From the NCBI RefSeq assembly GCF_036327755.1, contig NZ_CP109596.1, positions 6,634,001-6,698,000 of the forward strand: a DNA stretch of 64,000 nt, in the 5' to 3' direction. A program made the position numbers and the translations under genes. A model generated the notes under the pieces. The model was not told where the DNA came from. It did no database searches and saw nothing but the letters and a program-made list of their open reading frames with translations. This document shows positions 8,211 through 16,197 of the stretch, in pieces (position 1 is the stretch's first letter; each line of letters opens with the position of its first letter). Source of the stretch: Nocardia sp. NBC_01503 (GTDB lineage: Bacteria > Actinomycetota > Actinomycetes > Mycobacteriales > Mycobacteriaceae).

Positions 8211-8834
8211 ATGGCACTCGTCTACGACACCACCCTGGTACCCGGCAAAGTCGACCTACTGGCGGCCTGGCTGCCCACCCGGCCCTGGTTTCGAGGCGGA
8301 CCGAATCCGCGATTCACCAGGGCCGCGGGCGGCTTCCGGCTGGATGATCCGGCCGGGGAGGTCGGTATCGAATTCGTCGTGGTGACCGACGCCTCCGCTC
8401 CCGGAAAGGTCGTGTATCTGACGCCAATGACCTACCGTGGCGCACCCATGCCAGGCGCCGATGACGCCCTCATCGGCACCGCCGAACACGGTGTTCTCGG
8501 CCCCCGCTGGTTCTACGACGCACCCCACGACCCGGTCTTCGTCGAACAACTCGCGCGCCTCCTGGGCGGTCACGCGCAGCCCCAGCACCGCGACGACAGC
8601 GACACCGTCGACACCACCGTGACCGTCCTGACCGCCGACTTCGAAGTCCCCACATCCGGATTCGACACCGTCTCGGTCACCGACACCGCCACCTCGACGG
8701 AGATCTCCTTCGGCGCTGACCGTCCGGCAATCCGCCTGCACCGCACCATCACCCCCGACGCCTCGGCCGGAATCAGGGTGCAAGCGCCCTGGGATGAGGG
8801 CAGCGCGCGGGGCGTCTTCGTGAGTGTCGTGTAG
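8211..8834 (+). CDS. Maltokinase N-terminal cap-like domain protein
   Basis: A 207-residue protein with the pattern of the maltokinase N-terminal cap domain. It begins ALVYDTTLVPGKVDLLAAWLPTRPWF, followed by a GFRLDDPAGEVGIEFVVV strand pair and GTAEHGVLGPRWFYDAPHDPVF. Stand-alone copies occur in Actinobacteria and are often misnamed as glucan branching proteins; no kinase domain is present here. AAGGTGATCTC precedes the ATG. It may be co-transcribed with the epoxide hydrolase. Function unknown. Confidence 0.6.
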   Translation: MALVYDTTLVPGKVDLLAAWLPTRPWFRGGPNPRFTRAAGGFRLDDPAGEVGIEFVVVTDASAPGKVVYLTPMTYRGAPMPGADDALIGTAEHGVLGPRWFYDAPHDPVFVEQLARLLGGHAQPQHRDDSDTVDTTVTVLTADFEVPTSGFDTVSVTDTATSTEISFGADRPAIRLHRTITPDASAGIRVQAPWDEGSARGVFVSVV

Positions 8835-8897
8835 CGCGGCACGCGGTGCCGACCTGCCGAAAGTGCCGGTCCACCGACGAATTGGACTTAACGGTCA

Positions 8898-8903
8898 TAC
8901 AAT
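8898..8903 (+). promoter_or_regulatory. -10 box, leaderless start of the HdeD-like gene
   Basis: TACAAT lies six bases before the ATG at 8910, a strong -10 match at leaderless spacing. Confidence 0.55.
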
Positions 8904-8909
8904 TCGGCT

Positions 8910-9479
8910 ATGCCCACCAATCGGATCGAGGGGCGTATCGCGGTGTTTGCCGACTGGGCTTGGCAGGCACTGCTGGTCACGGGCGTGTGCTCGGTGGGGG
9001 TCGGGATCACGCTGGCGGTCTGGCCGAACAAGTCCGTGACGGTCGAGGGCACGCTGTGCGGGCTGGTGCTGTTGGCCACCGCGGCAATGCAGTTGATCGC
9101 GGCATTCGGTGCGAATATCGCCACCGCCTTGAAGGTGCTCCAGTTCATCGGCGGGGTTACCGCGCTACTGCTGGCGCTGTGGTGCATCAACAGCGGGCAG
9201 TGGGTGCTGTTGCTGGCCCTGTGGATCGGCATGGGCTGGATGGTTCGCGGTGTGGTGCTCGCGATCACCGCGGCCTGGTCGGACGAGTTCGTGGGGTCGG
9301 GCTGGCAGGAGATCATCGGGTTGGTCACCGCGGGTGTGGGCATGGTGGTCGCGGTGGGGCCGTTCGAAACGGTCACCTCGCTCTCGATCGCCGTCGGCTT
9401 GATCACCCTCGCACTGGGCGTCACCGAGATCTGGACCGCGGCGCGATTCGAGCGCAGCGGAGTCGGCGCTTCGGTCTGA
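8910..9479 (+). CDS. HdeD family (DUF308) membrane protein
   Basis: A 189-residue integral membrane protein with six predicted hydrophobic helices in three hairpin pairs, the DUF308/HdeD pattern (for example ALLVTGVCSVGVGITLAVWP and LVTAGVGMVVAVGPF). E. coli HdeD contributes to acid resistance at high cell density; the role in Actinobacteria is not established. The gene stands alone with its own leaderless promoter. The next gene starts after about 48 bp. Confidence 0.8.
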   Translation: MPTNRIEGRIAVFADWAWQALLVTGVCSVGVGITLAVWPNKSVTVEGTLCGLVLLATAAMQLIAAFGANIATALKVLQFIGGVTALLLALWCINSGQWVLLLALWIGMGWMVRGVVLAITAAWSDEFVGSGWQEIIGLVTAGVGMVVAVGPFETVTSLSIAVGLITLALGVTEIWTAARFERSGVGASV

Positions 9480-9514
9480 CGCGCGAAACCCGATTCACGA
9501 CAATGTCATTCGCG

Positions 9515-9520
9515 TACGCT
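9515..9520 (+). promoter_or_regulatory. -10 box, leaderless start of the 72-aa gene
   Basis: TACGCT ends seven bases before the GTG at 9528. This supports the small downstream gene being real. Confidence 0.45.
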
Positions 9521-9527
9521 GAAGAAC

Positions 9528-9746
9528 GTGTCCGAGATCGATCGACTGCATGACGCCAGTCGCGTCCCGCGCGCCGATCTCGCGGCGCTCGGCGATCTCG
9601 ACGAGGGCCACTACGCCGTGCTACGCACCGCGTTCGAGCATGCCCGCGATAAACGCGAACGCGATCTGAGCGCGGCCATCGACCAGGGGCTGACCGTGGT
9701 GCCGGCCCTGGCCAGATCCGCCGTGCGCCGCATGCTGTTCAGCTGA
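9528..9746 (+). CDS. Small hypothetical protein, 72 aa
   Basis: A short, charged, helical protein (SEIDRLHDASRVPRADLAALGDLDEGHYAVLRTAFEHARDKRERD, split here only by description). It has no signal peptide or membrane segment. I do not recognise the family. It ends seven bases before the next gene at 9754, so the two are almost certainly translated from one mRNA. The GTG start is supported by a -10 box at leaderless spacing. Confidence 0.6.
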   Translation: MSEIDRLHDASRVPRADLAALGDLDEGHYAVLRTAFEHARDKRERDLSAAIDQGLTVVPALARSAVRRMLFS

Positions 9747-9753
9747 GGCGATC

Positions 9754-10692
9754 ATGACGAGTTTGGCGGCCCGCGCGGAAGTGGTGAAATTGGCCCGCGA
9801 ACTCGATACCGAGCCGGAGAATCTGGCCTTCCTGCTCGACAGCGATCCCACCGCCATCCGACGGGTCCGTCAGCGCATGCATCATTCGCTCGACGCGCCG
9901 TATCGCCCGATGTTCCAGCGCCTGGCGAAGGTCAGCGCGCTGCTACCGAACGTCATCGCCATCTCGATCGCGACCCGGTTCTTCGGGCCCCTGCTGTGCG
10001 GGATGATCGCGAGCTCATTGAGCCCCGAGCGCGCGCGGGCGCTCATCGGAAATGTCCCGGTGGGGTTCCTGGCGGATCTCGCCCCGTACGTGGATCCGGA
10101 GGCAGCCGCACCGATCGTGCGCGAATTCGAGAGCCAGGTACTGGTACCGGTAATGCGAGAGCTGTTGCGCCGCAAGGATTACGTAACCCTGGCCCGCTTC
10201 CTGGTCGCCGCCACCGATCGACAACTCCTGGACGTGGTGCCCCATATCGACAACGCCGAGGACCTGCTCCAGGTCGGCTTCAATGCCGAACTCGACACCG
10301 TCGCCGACCGCTTCGAAGTGGTGCTGGCCCAACTTCCCGACGACCGTATTCGCGCCATCGTCGCCTCCGCCCACCAACAGGACCGCTTCGCCGAAGCCTT
10401 CACCTTTCTCCAATTCGTCAGCGATACCACCCTCGCCCGGGTAGCCGACGCCACCGTCGACATGGGTGATGAGGTGCTGGCCCATATGGTGGAATCCATC
10501 CACCGCGAAAACGCCTGGGCCGAGATGATTCCGATCGCGGACGTCATGTCCCCGATCAACCGCCAACTGCTGTTCGAACTCCCGGTCTGGACCGATGAAA
10601 TGCTCACGGCGCTCACCCGGGCCGCGGAAGCGAACGGCCGCGGCGAGGAACTACTCGATTTCATCACCGAGGCGAGCAAACGCCTCGAATGA
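9754..10692 (+). CDS. Hypothetical helical-repeat protein, 312 aa
   Basis: A 312-residue, almost entirely alpha-helical protein without signal peptide. Its central part repeats a pattern of about 30-40 residues in which a leucine-rich helix is followed by a proline/aspartate turn (LLDVVPHIDNAEDLLQVGF, AQLPDDRIRAIVASAHQ, DVMSPINRQLLFELPVW). The rhythm resembles the cytoplasmic N-domain of MgtE magnesium channels, but no channel domain follows, so the similarity is only suggestive. One hydrophobic stretch near residues 65-90 could associate with a membrane. It is coupled to the 72-aa gene upstream. Function unknown. Confidence 0.7.
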   Translation: MTSLAARAEVVKLARELDTEPENLAFLLDSDPTAIRRVRQRMHHSLDAPYRPMFQRLAKVSALLPNVIAISIATRFFGPLLCGMIASSLSPERARALIGNVPVGFLADLAPYVDPEAAAPIVREFESQVLVPVMRELLRRKDYVTLARFLVAATDRQLLDVVPHIDNAEDLLQVGFNAELDTVADRFEVVLAQLPDDRIRAIVASAHQQDRFAEAFTFLQFVSDTTLARVADATVDMGDEVLAHMVESIHRENAWAEMIPIADVMSPINRQLLFELPVWTDEMLTALTRAAEANGRGEELLDFITEASKRLE

Positions 10693-10703
10693 CCGTGGCG
10701 CGG

Positions 10704-11189
10704 CTATCTGCTCGCGAGTGATCGCGGTAGTCCGAACCACGGGAGCACGGTGTCCTCGAAACATGTGAGGGCGCGGATTCGGTCGCCGGCGAGGGTGAGT
10801 ACGAAGAGGCCGGTTCCGGGACGGCTACCGGTCGGGGTAGCCAGGTAGGCCCCGAGTGCGGGCTGACCGTTGGCTCGTGCCGGAATCAATTCCGATTGCT
10901 GCGCCGAGGCGAAAACGAGTGCGAGGAAGCGGGCCACGATGTCTCGGCCCCGGTATTCCAGCGGCATCGGTGGCATCGACATGAAGACGTCGTCGGTCAG
11001 CAGAGCCACCAGTGCGTCTATATCGGCGGATTCGTACGCGCCGACGAACTTCGCCACGATCGCATTCTCGGCGGGTGACCCGGAAACGGGAGCCGGTTCG
11101 TGCCCGACGACCGCGGCCCGGCGCTGCCGCAGGCTCGCGCGCGCCCACTTGAGGGCGCTCTTGACCGATTCGACTGTCGTATCCAGCAG
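10704..11189 (-). pseudogene. C-terminal remnant of an ECF sigma factor with SnoaL domain
   Basis: Reading leftward from 11189 the frame encodes LLDTTVESVKSALKWARASL, the end of sigma region 4 (the recognition helix of SigJ/SigG-like ECF factors). It then continues with their C-terminal SnoaL-like domain (AENAIVAKFVGAYESADIDALVALLTDD, MPPMPLEYRGRDIVARFLAL, late PWFGLPRSL). Region 2 and most of region 4 are absent. The open frame continues to 11417, but that stretch is antisense to other coding DNA and has no sigma similarity. It ends exactly where a plus-strand fragment begins. It cannot act as a sigma factor. Confidence 0.75.
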
Positions 11190-11191
11190 TG

Positions 11192-11329
11192 CTGGGCACC
11201 GGCCTGCGTATCTTCGACGAGGCCGGTGCCAGAAAGCCGCTGCACCTGGTCGACACCCGGAAGATCGGTGACGAGTTGGTGCTCTACAGCTACGAATTCG
11301 TCGGGGACACCGCGCGAATGCGGTCGTAG
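11192..11329 (+). pseudogene. C-terminal remnant of a RibD/dihydrofolate reductase-fold protein
   Basis: From 11192 the plus strand reads LGTGLRIFDEAGARKPLHLV, then DTRKIGDELVLYSYEF and a stop at 11327-11329. This is the last strand-helix-strand unit of RibD_C-type reductases, where a conserved G-x-G-L/R-L/I-F-D motif precedes the final beta strands. The preceding 150 or so residues are missing, since the DNA to the left belongs to the sigma remnant on the other strand. Its end overlaps the intact RibD-fold gene on the minus strand by 40 bp, tail to tail. Confidence 0.6.
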
Positions 11330-11901
11330 ACCGCGGCGACCTCGCCCGCTTCGCCGGTCTCCTGGAAGGTGAGCTGCCACCGGGTACCCGGCAGGCCGTC
11401 CTCGAACAGGTGATCACCGCCGCCGGCGATGGCGGGGCAGATGATGAGGTAGAGACGGTCCACGAGATCCGCGGCCAGCAGGGCCTTGAGGATGCTGGGG
11501 CTGGTGTTGACCAAGATGTCGCCGGTGCCGGTGGACCGGAGTTCGGTCACGGCGTCCGCCGCGGGAGCGTTCAGGACGCGGGTACGCTCCCACGGTACGT
11601 CGGTCAAAGTTGTCGAGAGGATGACCTTTTCGGCGTCGACGAGCCATTTGGCGTAGCCGCGGTCGCGCGGGTCGGCGTTTTCGTCGGTGGCCATGGGGGA
11701 CCAGTAGCCGAGGAAGCCCTGCCCGTTGCCGCGGCTCAACAGGGCGGTGGTCGCGCCCTCGCACATGCGGGCCATGTGATCTCGGGCGGTATCGGTGCCC
11801 ATGTACGGGACGATGGGAGACAGATCGCCGGGGCCGCCGGGACCGTTGTAGCGGCCGTCGAGGGTGATGCTGATATTCGCGGCGACTTTGCGTGTGGTCA
11901 T
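11290..11901 (-). CDS. Dihydrofolate reductase (RibD_C) family protein
   Basis: A 203-residue RibD_C-type reductase. It has the opening strand VAANISITLDGRYNGPGG, then YAKWLVDAEKVILSTTLTDVPWERTRVL, the cofactor-binding GTGDILVNTSPSILKALLAADLVDRLYLIICPAIAGGGDHLFEDG, and closing strands. Members are NADPH-binding and usually of unknown substrate. The ATG at 11901 overlaps the stop of the upstream ArsR-SRPBCC gene by 4 bp (ATGA), so the two are translationally coupled. The same pairing of ArsR-SRPBCC and RibD_C is common in Actinobacteria. Confidence 0.85.
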   Translation of the reverse strand: MTTRKVAANISITLDGRYNGPGGPGDLSPIVPYMGTDTARDHMARMCEGATTALLSRGNGQGFLGYWSPMATDENADPRDRGYAKWLVDAEKVILSTTLTDVPWERTRVLNAPAADAVTELRSTGTGDILVNTSPSILKALLAADLVDRLYLIICPAIAGGGDHLFEDGLPGTRWQLTFQETGEAGEVAAVYDRIRAVSPTNS

Positions 11902-12704
11902 GGCTTTACTTCCTTTTCGATGGTGTCGGTGAGGTTGTCGAGGACCTGGCCCCAGCCGGTTTCGATTCCGGCGATGAAGGGGACGGCCTCGACGGTCGTT
12001 TCGGTGATGGTCAGATCGAGTCGAAGGCGGGTGCCTTCGGGCACCGCGGCCAGAGCCAGGTCGTAGTGGCCGGTGAACATGACCGCGCCCGCGGCATCGA
12101 GGACCGAGAGGTCGTAGACCAGGTGTTCGGGATCGTATGCGGTGTGTACGCGGCCTTCGGAGCGGTACACCCGGCCTTCGGCATCGCGGTACTCGAGTAC
12201 GGCACGGCCGCCCGCCTGCGGTTCGATGCGGCAATCGGTGATCGCCATCGACGGTGGGGCCCACCAGGATTCGAGTAGTTCGGGATCGGTCCAGTACCGC
12301 CAGACGGTGGCCGGGGGAACGGTCAGGGTGCGGTCGAAGCCGAAGGTGCGCCCATCGGCCCACCGATCCCGTTCCGCGATAAGCGTTTCCGATTCGATGG
12401 CGCTGCGGTAGCGATCCACCACATCGCGCTCATCCCGATGCGATTCGATGGCCGCGAGCAATTCCCCCAGTCGCCGCTCGAGGGCTTTGAGTGGTTCGGC
12501 CTCGACCGCGTAGACACGGCGCTGCCCGAGTGGAAAGACGGTGACCAGACCCGCCCGGGCCAGCGATTGCAGATGCTTGGTGGTCTGCGGCTGGCGCAGA
12601 CCGGTCAACTGGGCCAGTTCGCCGACCGAGCGGGGGCGCTCGGTGAGTAGCTCGACCAGACGCCATCTGGCGCTGTCCCCGAGTGCTGCTGCGATCCGTT
12701 CCAT
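11898..12704 (-). CDS. ArsR-type HTH fused to an AHSA1/SRPBCC domain
   Basis: A 268-residue fusion. Residues about 1-85 are an ArsR winged helix (IAAALGDSARWRLVELLTER, TGLRQPQTTKHLQSLARAGL). Residues about 120-265 are an AHSA1-like START fold (FGFDRTLTVPPATVWRYWTDPELLESWW, TGHYDLALAAVPEGTRLRLDL). The SRPBCC pocket may bind the effector that releases the HTH from DNA; this is an inference. It heads an operon with the RibD-fold reductase and has a 44-bp palindrome directly upstream covering its whole promoter, so it should repress itself. Confidence 0.85.
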   Translation of the reverse strand: MERIAAALGDSARWRLVELLTERPRSVGELAQLTGLRQPQTTKHLQSLARAGLVTVFPLGQRRVYAVEAEPLKALERRLGELLAAIESHRDERDVVDRYRSAIESETLIAERDRWADGRTFGFDRTLTVPPATVWRYWTDPELLESWWAPPSMAITDCRIEPQAGGRAVLEYRDAEGRVYRSEGRVHTAYDPEHLVYDLSVLDAAGAVMFTGHYDLALAAVPEGTRLRLDLTITETTVEAVPFIAGIETGWGQVLDNLTDTIEKEVKP

Positions 12705-12708
12705 ATGC

Positions 12709-12752
12709 CAAAGTATTCCTTGAAGTGAATATTCTTGTCAAGGAATACTTTG
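12709..12752. promoter_or_regulatory. 44-bp palindromic operator covering a leaderless promoter
   Basis: CAAAGTATTCCTTG (12709-12722) and CAAGGAATACTTTG (12739-12752) are perfect 14-bp inverted repeats. The centre holds a further palindrome, GAATATTC (12727-12734), on the same axis. On the minus strand TTGACA (12736-12741) and AATACT (12712-12717), 18 bp apart, form the promoter. The ATG at 12704 follows seven bases later. An ArsR dimer bound here would occlude both boxes. Confidence 0.8.
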
Positions 12753-12773
12753 AAGAAGGTTCTCGGCCGCAGT

Positions 12774-13670
12774 TCAGAGGTAGTAGTAACCGCTGTCCAG
12801 ATCCTCGAACAGGGTCGGATGCTCAGGCTTCCAGCCGAGTAGAGCCGAAGTGGCCGCACTGCTCGCGGCCATATCGGTGCCGAAGAACCGGCTCAACCAG
12901 CCGAAGTGTTCGCCCGCCGCCGCTGCCGGAATCGAGACGACCGGCAACCTGAGTCCGCGACCGATGGCCTCGGCGATCTCACGGGTACCGATACCGGTCT
13001 CGGCCGCGGCGTGCAGGATCGCACCGGCCGGTGTCCGCTCATCGACGGCTAGTTGCACGAGTCTCCCGGCATCGAGGCGATGGACCGCTGCCCACCGGTT
13101 CGCGCCGTCGTCGATATAGGCCGAAACGCCTTTGGCGCGTGCGATTCCCACCAGCCCGGCCACGAATCCGTAGTCGCCCGCACCGTGCACACTCGGCGCG
13201 AAGCGAGTGACGATGGTGCGGACGCCCTGCTGTGCGAGCTCGAGTGCGAGGTTCTCACTGCCGCCGCGCGAGGAGTCGACGCCGTGGAACGGCGAGCGGT
13301 CCAGTTCGGTGGCGATGCGCCCGGGAGCCACGCAGAACAGTCCCGAGGCGAGCGCGAAGGGGCGCGGTGAACCCGCGAGGGTATCGCCGATGGTCTGCAC
13401 GGTGTCGCGCTCGGCCTTGTTCATGACGGCCGGGTTGGTGAAGTCATGCTTATTGGCAAGGTGGACAACGGCTTCGGCCTTGTCCGCGCCGGCGCGGAGG
13501 ATGTCGAGGTCGTCGAGACCGCCGCGCAGCACCCGAATTCCTTTGCGCTCGAGCGCATCGGCGGAGGCGTCCGAGCGGGCGAGCCCGGTGACGGTGTGCC
13601 CGGCGGCGAGCAGGTGATCGGCCACGCTCGAGCCGATCCAGCCGGTGGCTCCGGTAATGAAGATGTCCAT
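12774..13670 (-). CDS. NAD(P)-dependent epimerase/dehydratase-like SDR protein
   Basis: A 298-residue atypical short-chain dehydrogenase. The N-terminal ITGATGWIGSSVADHLLAAGH is the GxxGxxG nucleotide-binding motif, followed by GLARSD and the D-A-VVHLA stretch. The usual Tyr-x3-Lys pair is not obvious, so it may act only as a reductase or nucleotide-binding protein. Its ATG follows the stop of the MFS transporter gene after a single base, so both form an operon that is divergent from the LysR regulator. Confidence 0.8.
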   Translation of the reverse strand: MDIFITGATGWIGSSVADHLLAAGHTVTGLARSDASADALERKGIRVLRGGLDDLDILRAGADKAEAVVHLANKHDFTNPAVMNKAERDTVQTIGDTLAGSPRPFALASGLFCVAPGRIATELDRSPFHGVDSSRGGSENLALELAQQGVRTIVTRFAPSVHGAGDYGFVAGLVGIARAKGVSAYIDDGANRWAAVHRLDAGRLVQLAVDERTPAGAILHAAAETGIGTREIAEAIGRGLRLPVVSIPAAAAGEHFGWLSRFFGTDMAASSAATSALLGWKPEHPTLFEDLDSGYYYL

Positions 13671-13671
13671 G

Positions 13672-15180
13672 TCACTTCTCCTTGATACTGCGGGACAGTA
13701 GGGACTCGAGCACCACGAGGGCGCCGAGGATGAGCACGCTCACGCCGATCACTCGGAATCCGAGATCCGCGCCCGAAATGAACGCGGCGACAATGTCATC
13801 GGCGCGATCGGGGGTGCCGGAGAGCGCCTGCGCGACGGTGTGCGGATCGTGGGCGGCGCGAATATCCGCAGGTAGGGCGGCGACGAATCGGCTGGTGAGA
13901 ATGGTGCCGATGACCGCCACGCCGAGTGCGCTGCCGAATTCGCGAGTGGTGGCCTGTAGACCCGCGCCGACTCCCGCCTGAGCGGGTGGCAATGCGACCG
14001 CTATCGCGCCGGAGAGCGTCGGAAGCGCCAGGGCCACACCGATTCCGGTGACCACCAGCCAGGTGGCATAGCCGGGATAGGAGGTCCGCGCGTCACTCAG
14101 TGACAGTCCGAGCAGGCCCCCGCCGACGAAAAGGAAGGCCACGGCGATGGTCGCGTTCATTCCTACGCGCTCGGTCAGGCGGCCGACATGACGTGCGCCG
14201 AGGGCGATCGGAATGGTCAGCGGGATAATGCCCAACCCGGTCTGGAATACCCCGAATCCCTTGGCGTACTGCAGGAATGACGCGTTCACATAGAACAGTG
14301 CGAACATGCCGAAGAACACCGCCGCCATACCGAGGCTGGCGCTGCGCAGTGCGGGCAGCCGGAACAGGCGGGGGTCGAGCAGTGGATGTTCAGCCTTCAG
14401 CTCGACAATCGTCCAGAGAGTGAACAGCGCTGCGGCGCAGATGAATCCGATGATCACGACCGGACTGCGCCAGCCCGCCTCCGGGCCCTGGACGATACCG
14501 ATCAGCAGCGCAATCGAGGCGGCGACCAGCAGCACCGTACCGGGCCGGTCCAGGCGTCGCTCATGCCGCGCCGACACCGGTGCGACAGCACCCACCAGGG
14601 CCGCGAGCAGCAGCGCGAGCGGAACCGCGGCGATGAACAGCCAGCGCCAGGATCCACCGGAAAGGATCGCACCACCACCGACATTGCCGGCCACGCCGCC
14701 GATGCCCGTCATCGAAGCCCACACCGCGATGGTCCCAGCCCTGCGTTCGACAGCCACCGCGTGCATCAGGACGGCAAGCGTATTCGGCAGTACCGCCGCC
14801 GCACCCACACCGGTAATGGCACGGCCGATGAGCAGCAACACCACATTCGGGGCCACCGCCGACAGCAGCGCGCCCGCCGCGAACAGTCCCAGTCCTGCGA
14901 GTAGCACGCCCTTGCGGCCGAAGCGATCTCCCGCGGCGCCGCCCGGAATCACCAGACAGGCGAAGAAGATCACATAGGTGTCGACAATCCAGACCAGCGC
15001 CGAGGCCGAGGGCTGCAATCCGCTCGCGGCGAGCATGGGAACGGCGAGGTTGATGGCGGCCACCATCCCGACCACCAGTGCTACGCAGGCGCACATGACC
15101 GCGAGCAGGCCGCGCGGTGCGGGCGGTTGGGAGGATCGCGATGATGGAGGTTGTTCGCGAATCAGATCGTTGAATGCCAT
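13672..15180 (-). CDS. MFS transporter, DHA2 (14-TM) family
   Basis: A 502-residue integral membrane exporter. The first helix is LLAVMCACVALVVGMVAAIN. The motif PGGAAGDRFGRKGVLLAGLGLF is the MFS motif A between helices 2 and 3, and GRAITGVGAAAVLPNTLAVL is helix 4 with the export-type pattern. Proton-driven efflux of a drug or metabolite is the family role. The ATG at 15180 matches the family; an open frame reaches 15345 but would run through the divergent LysR gene. It is the first gene of the operon with the epimerase-like gene and is probably under LysR control. Confidence 0.85.
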   Translation of the reverse strand: MAFNDLIREQPPSSRSSQPPAPRGLLAVMCACVALVVGMVAAINLAVPMLAASGLQPSASALVWIVDTYVIFFACLVIPGGAAGDRFGRKGVLLAGLGLFAAGALLSAVAPNVVLLLIGRAITGVGAAAVLPNTLAVLMHAVAVERRAGTIAVWASMTGIGGVAGNVGGGAILSGGSWRWLFIAAVPLALLLAALVGAVAPVSARHERRLDRPGTVLLVAASIALLIGIVQGPEAGWRSPVVIIGFICAAALFTLWTIVELKAEHPLLDPRLFRLPALRSASLGMAAVFFGMFALFYVNASFLQYAKGFGVFQTGLGIIPLTIPIALGARHVGRLTERVGMNATIAVAFLFVGGGLLGLSLSDARTSYPGYATWLVVTGIGVALALPTLSGAIAVALPPAQAGVGAGLQATTREFGSALGVAVIGTILTSRFVAALPADIRAAHDPHTVAQALSGTPDRADDIVAAFISGADLGFRVIGVSVLILGALVVLESLLSRSIKEK

Positions 15181-15214
15181 GGGAAATACGGTATGGACCA
15201 GGGTTACCTGCGCG

Positions 15215-15246
15215 CGACGCAAGTTTGACAAGAAGTAGTTGCGTAG
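15215..15246. promoter_or_regulatory. Candidate LysR operator
   Basis: CGACGCAAGT (15215-15224) and AGTTGCGTAG (15237-15246) form an imperfect inverted repeat (8 of 10 pairs) with a 12-bp centre. It lies between the MFS and LysR starts. Confidence 0.45.
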
Positions 15247-15249
15247 CAT
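15244..15249 (+). promoter_or_regulatory. -10 box, leaderless start of the lysR gene
   Basis: TAGCAT ends six bases before the GTG at 15256. It overlaps the right arm of the candidate LysR site, which would give autorepression. Confidence 0.4.
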
Positions 15250-15255
15250 GCAAGT

Positions 15256-16197
15256 GTGGCGGAACAGCTTGATCTGAACCTTCTGCGTGTCTTCGACGCA
15301 CTCCTGCAAGACGGCAGCGTCACGGCCGCCTCCGAACGCCTGCACCTGTCGATTCCGGCCACCAGTCGTGCGCTGGGACGCCTGCGACGGGCCATGAACG
15401 ATCCGATTCTGGTGCGCGCCGGGCGCGGCATGGCCCCGACCCCTTTCGCGCTGCGGACCGCACCGCGCGTGCGCTCACTCCTCGATGAGGCCGCCGCGCT
15501 GATCAGCGCCGATCGCGAGCTTCGAATCGCGGAGTCGAAGCGCACCTTCACCATTCGCATCAATGACGGCATCGCCGCGACCCTGGTCACGGCCGCGGTC
15601 GAGGCTACGGCGGCGGTGGCCCAGGGAGTGGTGCTGCGTTTCGTCACCGAGGGCAGCGAGAGTGTCGAGGCCCTGCGCGACGGCTCGGTCGACCTGGATA
15701 TCGGGGCGGGTGATGACACCGCACCCGATATCCGCACCGAGGTGCTGTACCGCGAGCGCCTGGTCGGCATTGTGCGCGCCGACAGCCCGCTGGGTCGGCA
15801 TCGACGGCCGAGTCTGGTTCAGCTGAGCCACTATCCGCACGTCTCCTCATCCCGCCGGGGTCGCGCACGTGGTCCACTCGACGATGCGATGGAGGCGCAG
15901 GGCCTGCAACGCCATGTGGCCGCCGTCGTACCGACTTCGGCGGTCGCCGCGCTATTGGTCGCCTCCAGCGGTTATGTCGGGCTCGTCCCGCAGCGCCTGG
16001 CCGAACAGTACGGGGCCGCCCTCGGCCTCCGCTGGTTCCCCATTCCCGCCGACCTGCCCGAGGTGCAGGTGCGTTTGCTCTGGCACGTCCGGCTCGACGC
16101 CGATCCGGCGCAGCGCTGGCTACGGGACACGATCCGCGAGGCGCTCGCTATCCCCTCCGGCGTAACCGGTTACGCCCCGGCGGATCCGCCCACCTGA
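15256..16197 (+). CDS. LysR-family transcriptional regulator
   Basis: A 313-residue LysR protein. The winged HTH is at residues 5-65 (LNLLRVFDALLQDGSVTAASERLHLS, with ATSRALGRLRRAMNDPILVR), of the NodD/LinR-like subgroup. The effector domain (about residues 95-295) begins TFTIRINDGIAATLV. It probably controls the divergent MFS-epimerase operon in response to a small ligand. The GTG start has leaderless spacing to TAGCAT. The 3' end overlaps the TetR remnant on the other strand by 28 bp. Confidence 0.88.
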   Translation: MAEQLDLNLLRVFDALLQDGSVTAASERLHLSIPATSRALGRLRRAMNDPILVRAGRGMAPTPFALRTAPRVRSLLDEAAALISADRELRIAESKRTFTIRINDGIAATLVTAAVEATAAVAQGVVLRFVTEGSESVEALRDGSVDLDIGAGDDTAPDIRTEVLYRERLVGIVRADSPLGRHRRPSLVQLSHYPHVSSSRRGRARGPLDDAMEAQGLQRHVAAVVPTSAVAALLVASSGYVGLVPQRLAEQYGAALGLRWFPIPADLPEVQVRLLWHVRLDADPAQRWLRDTIREALAIPSGVTGYAPADPPT

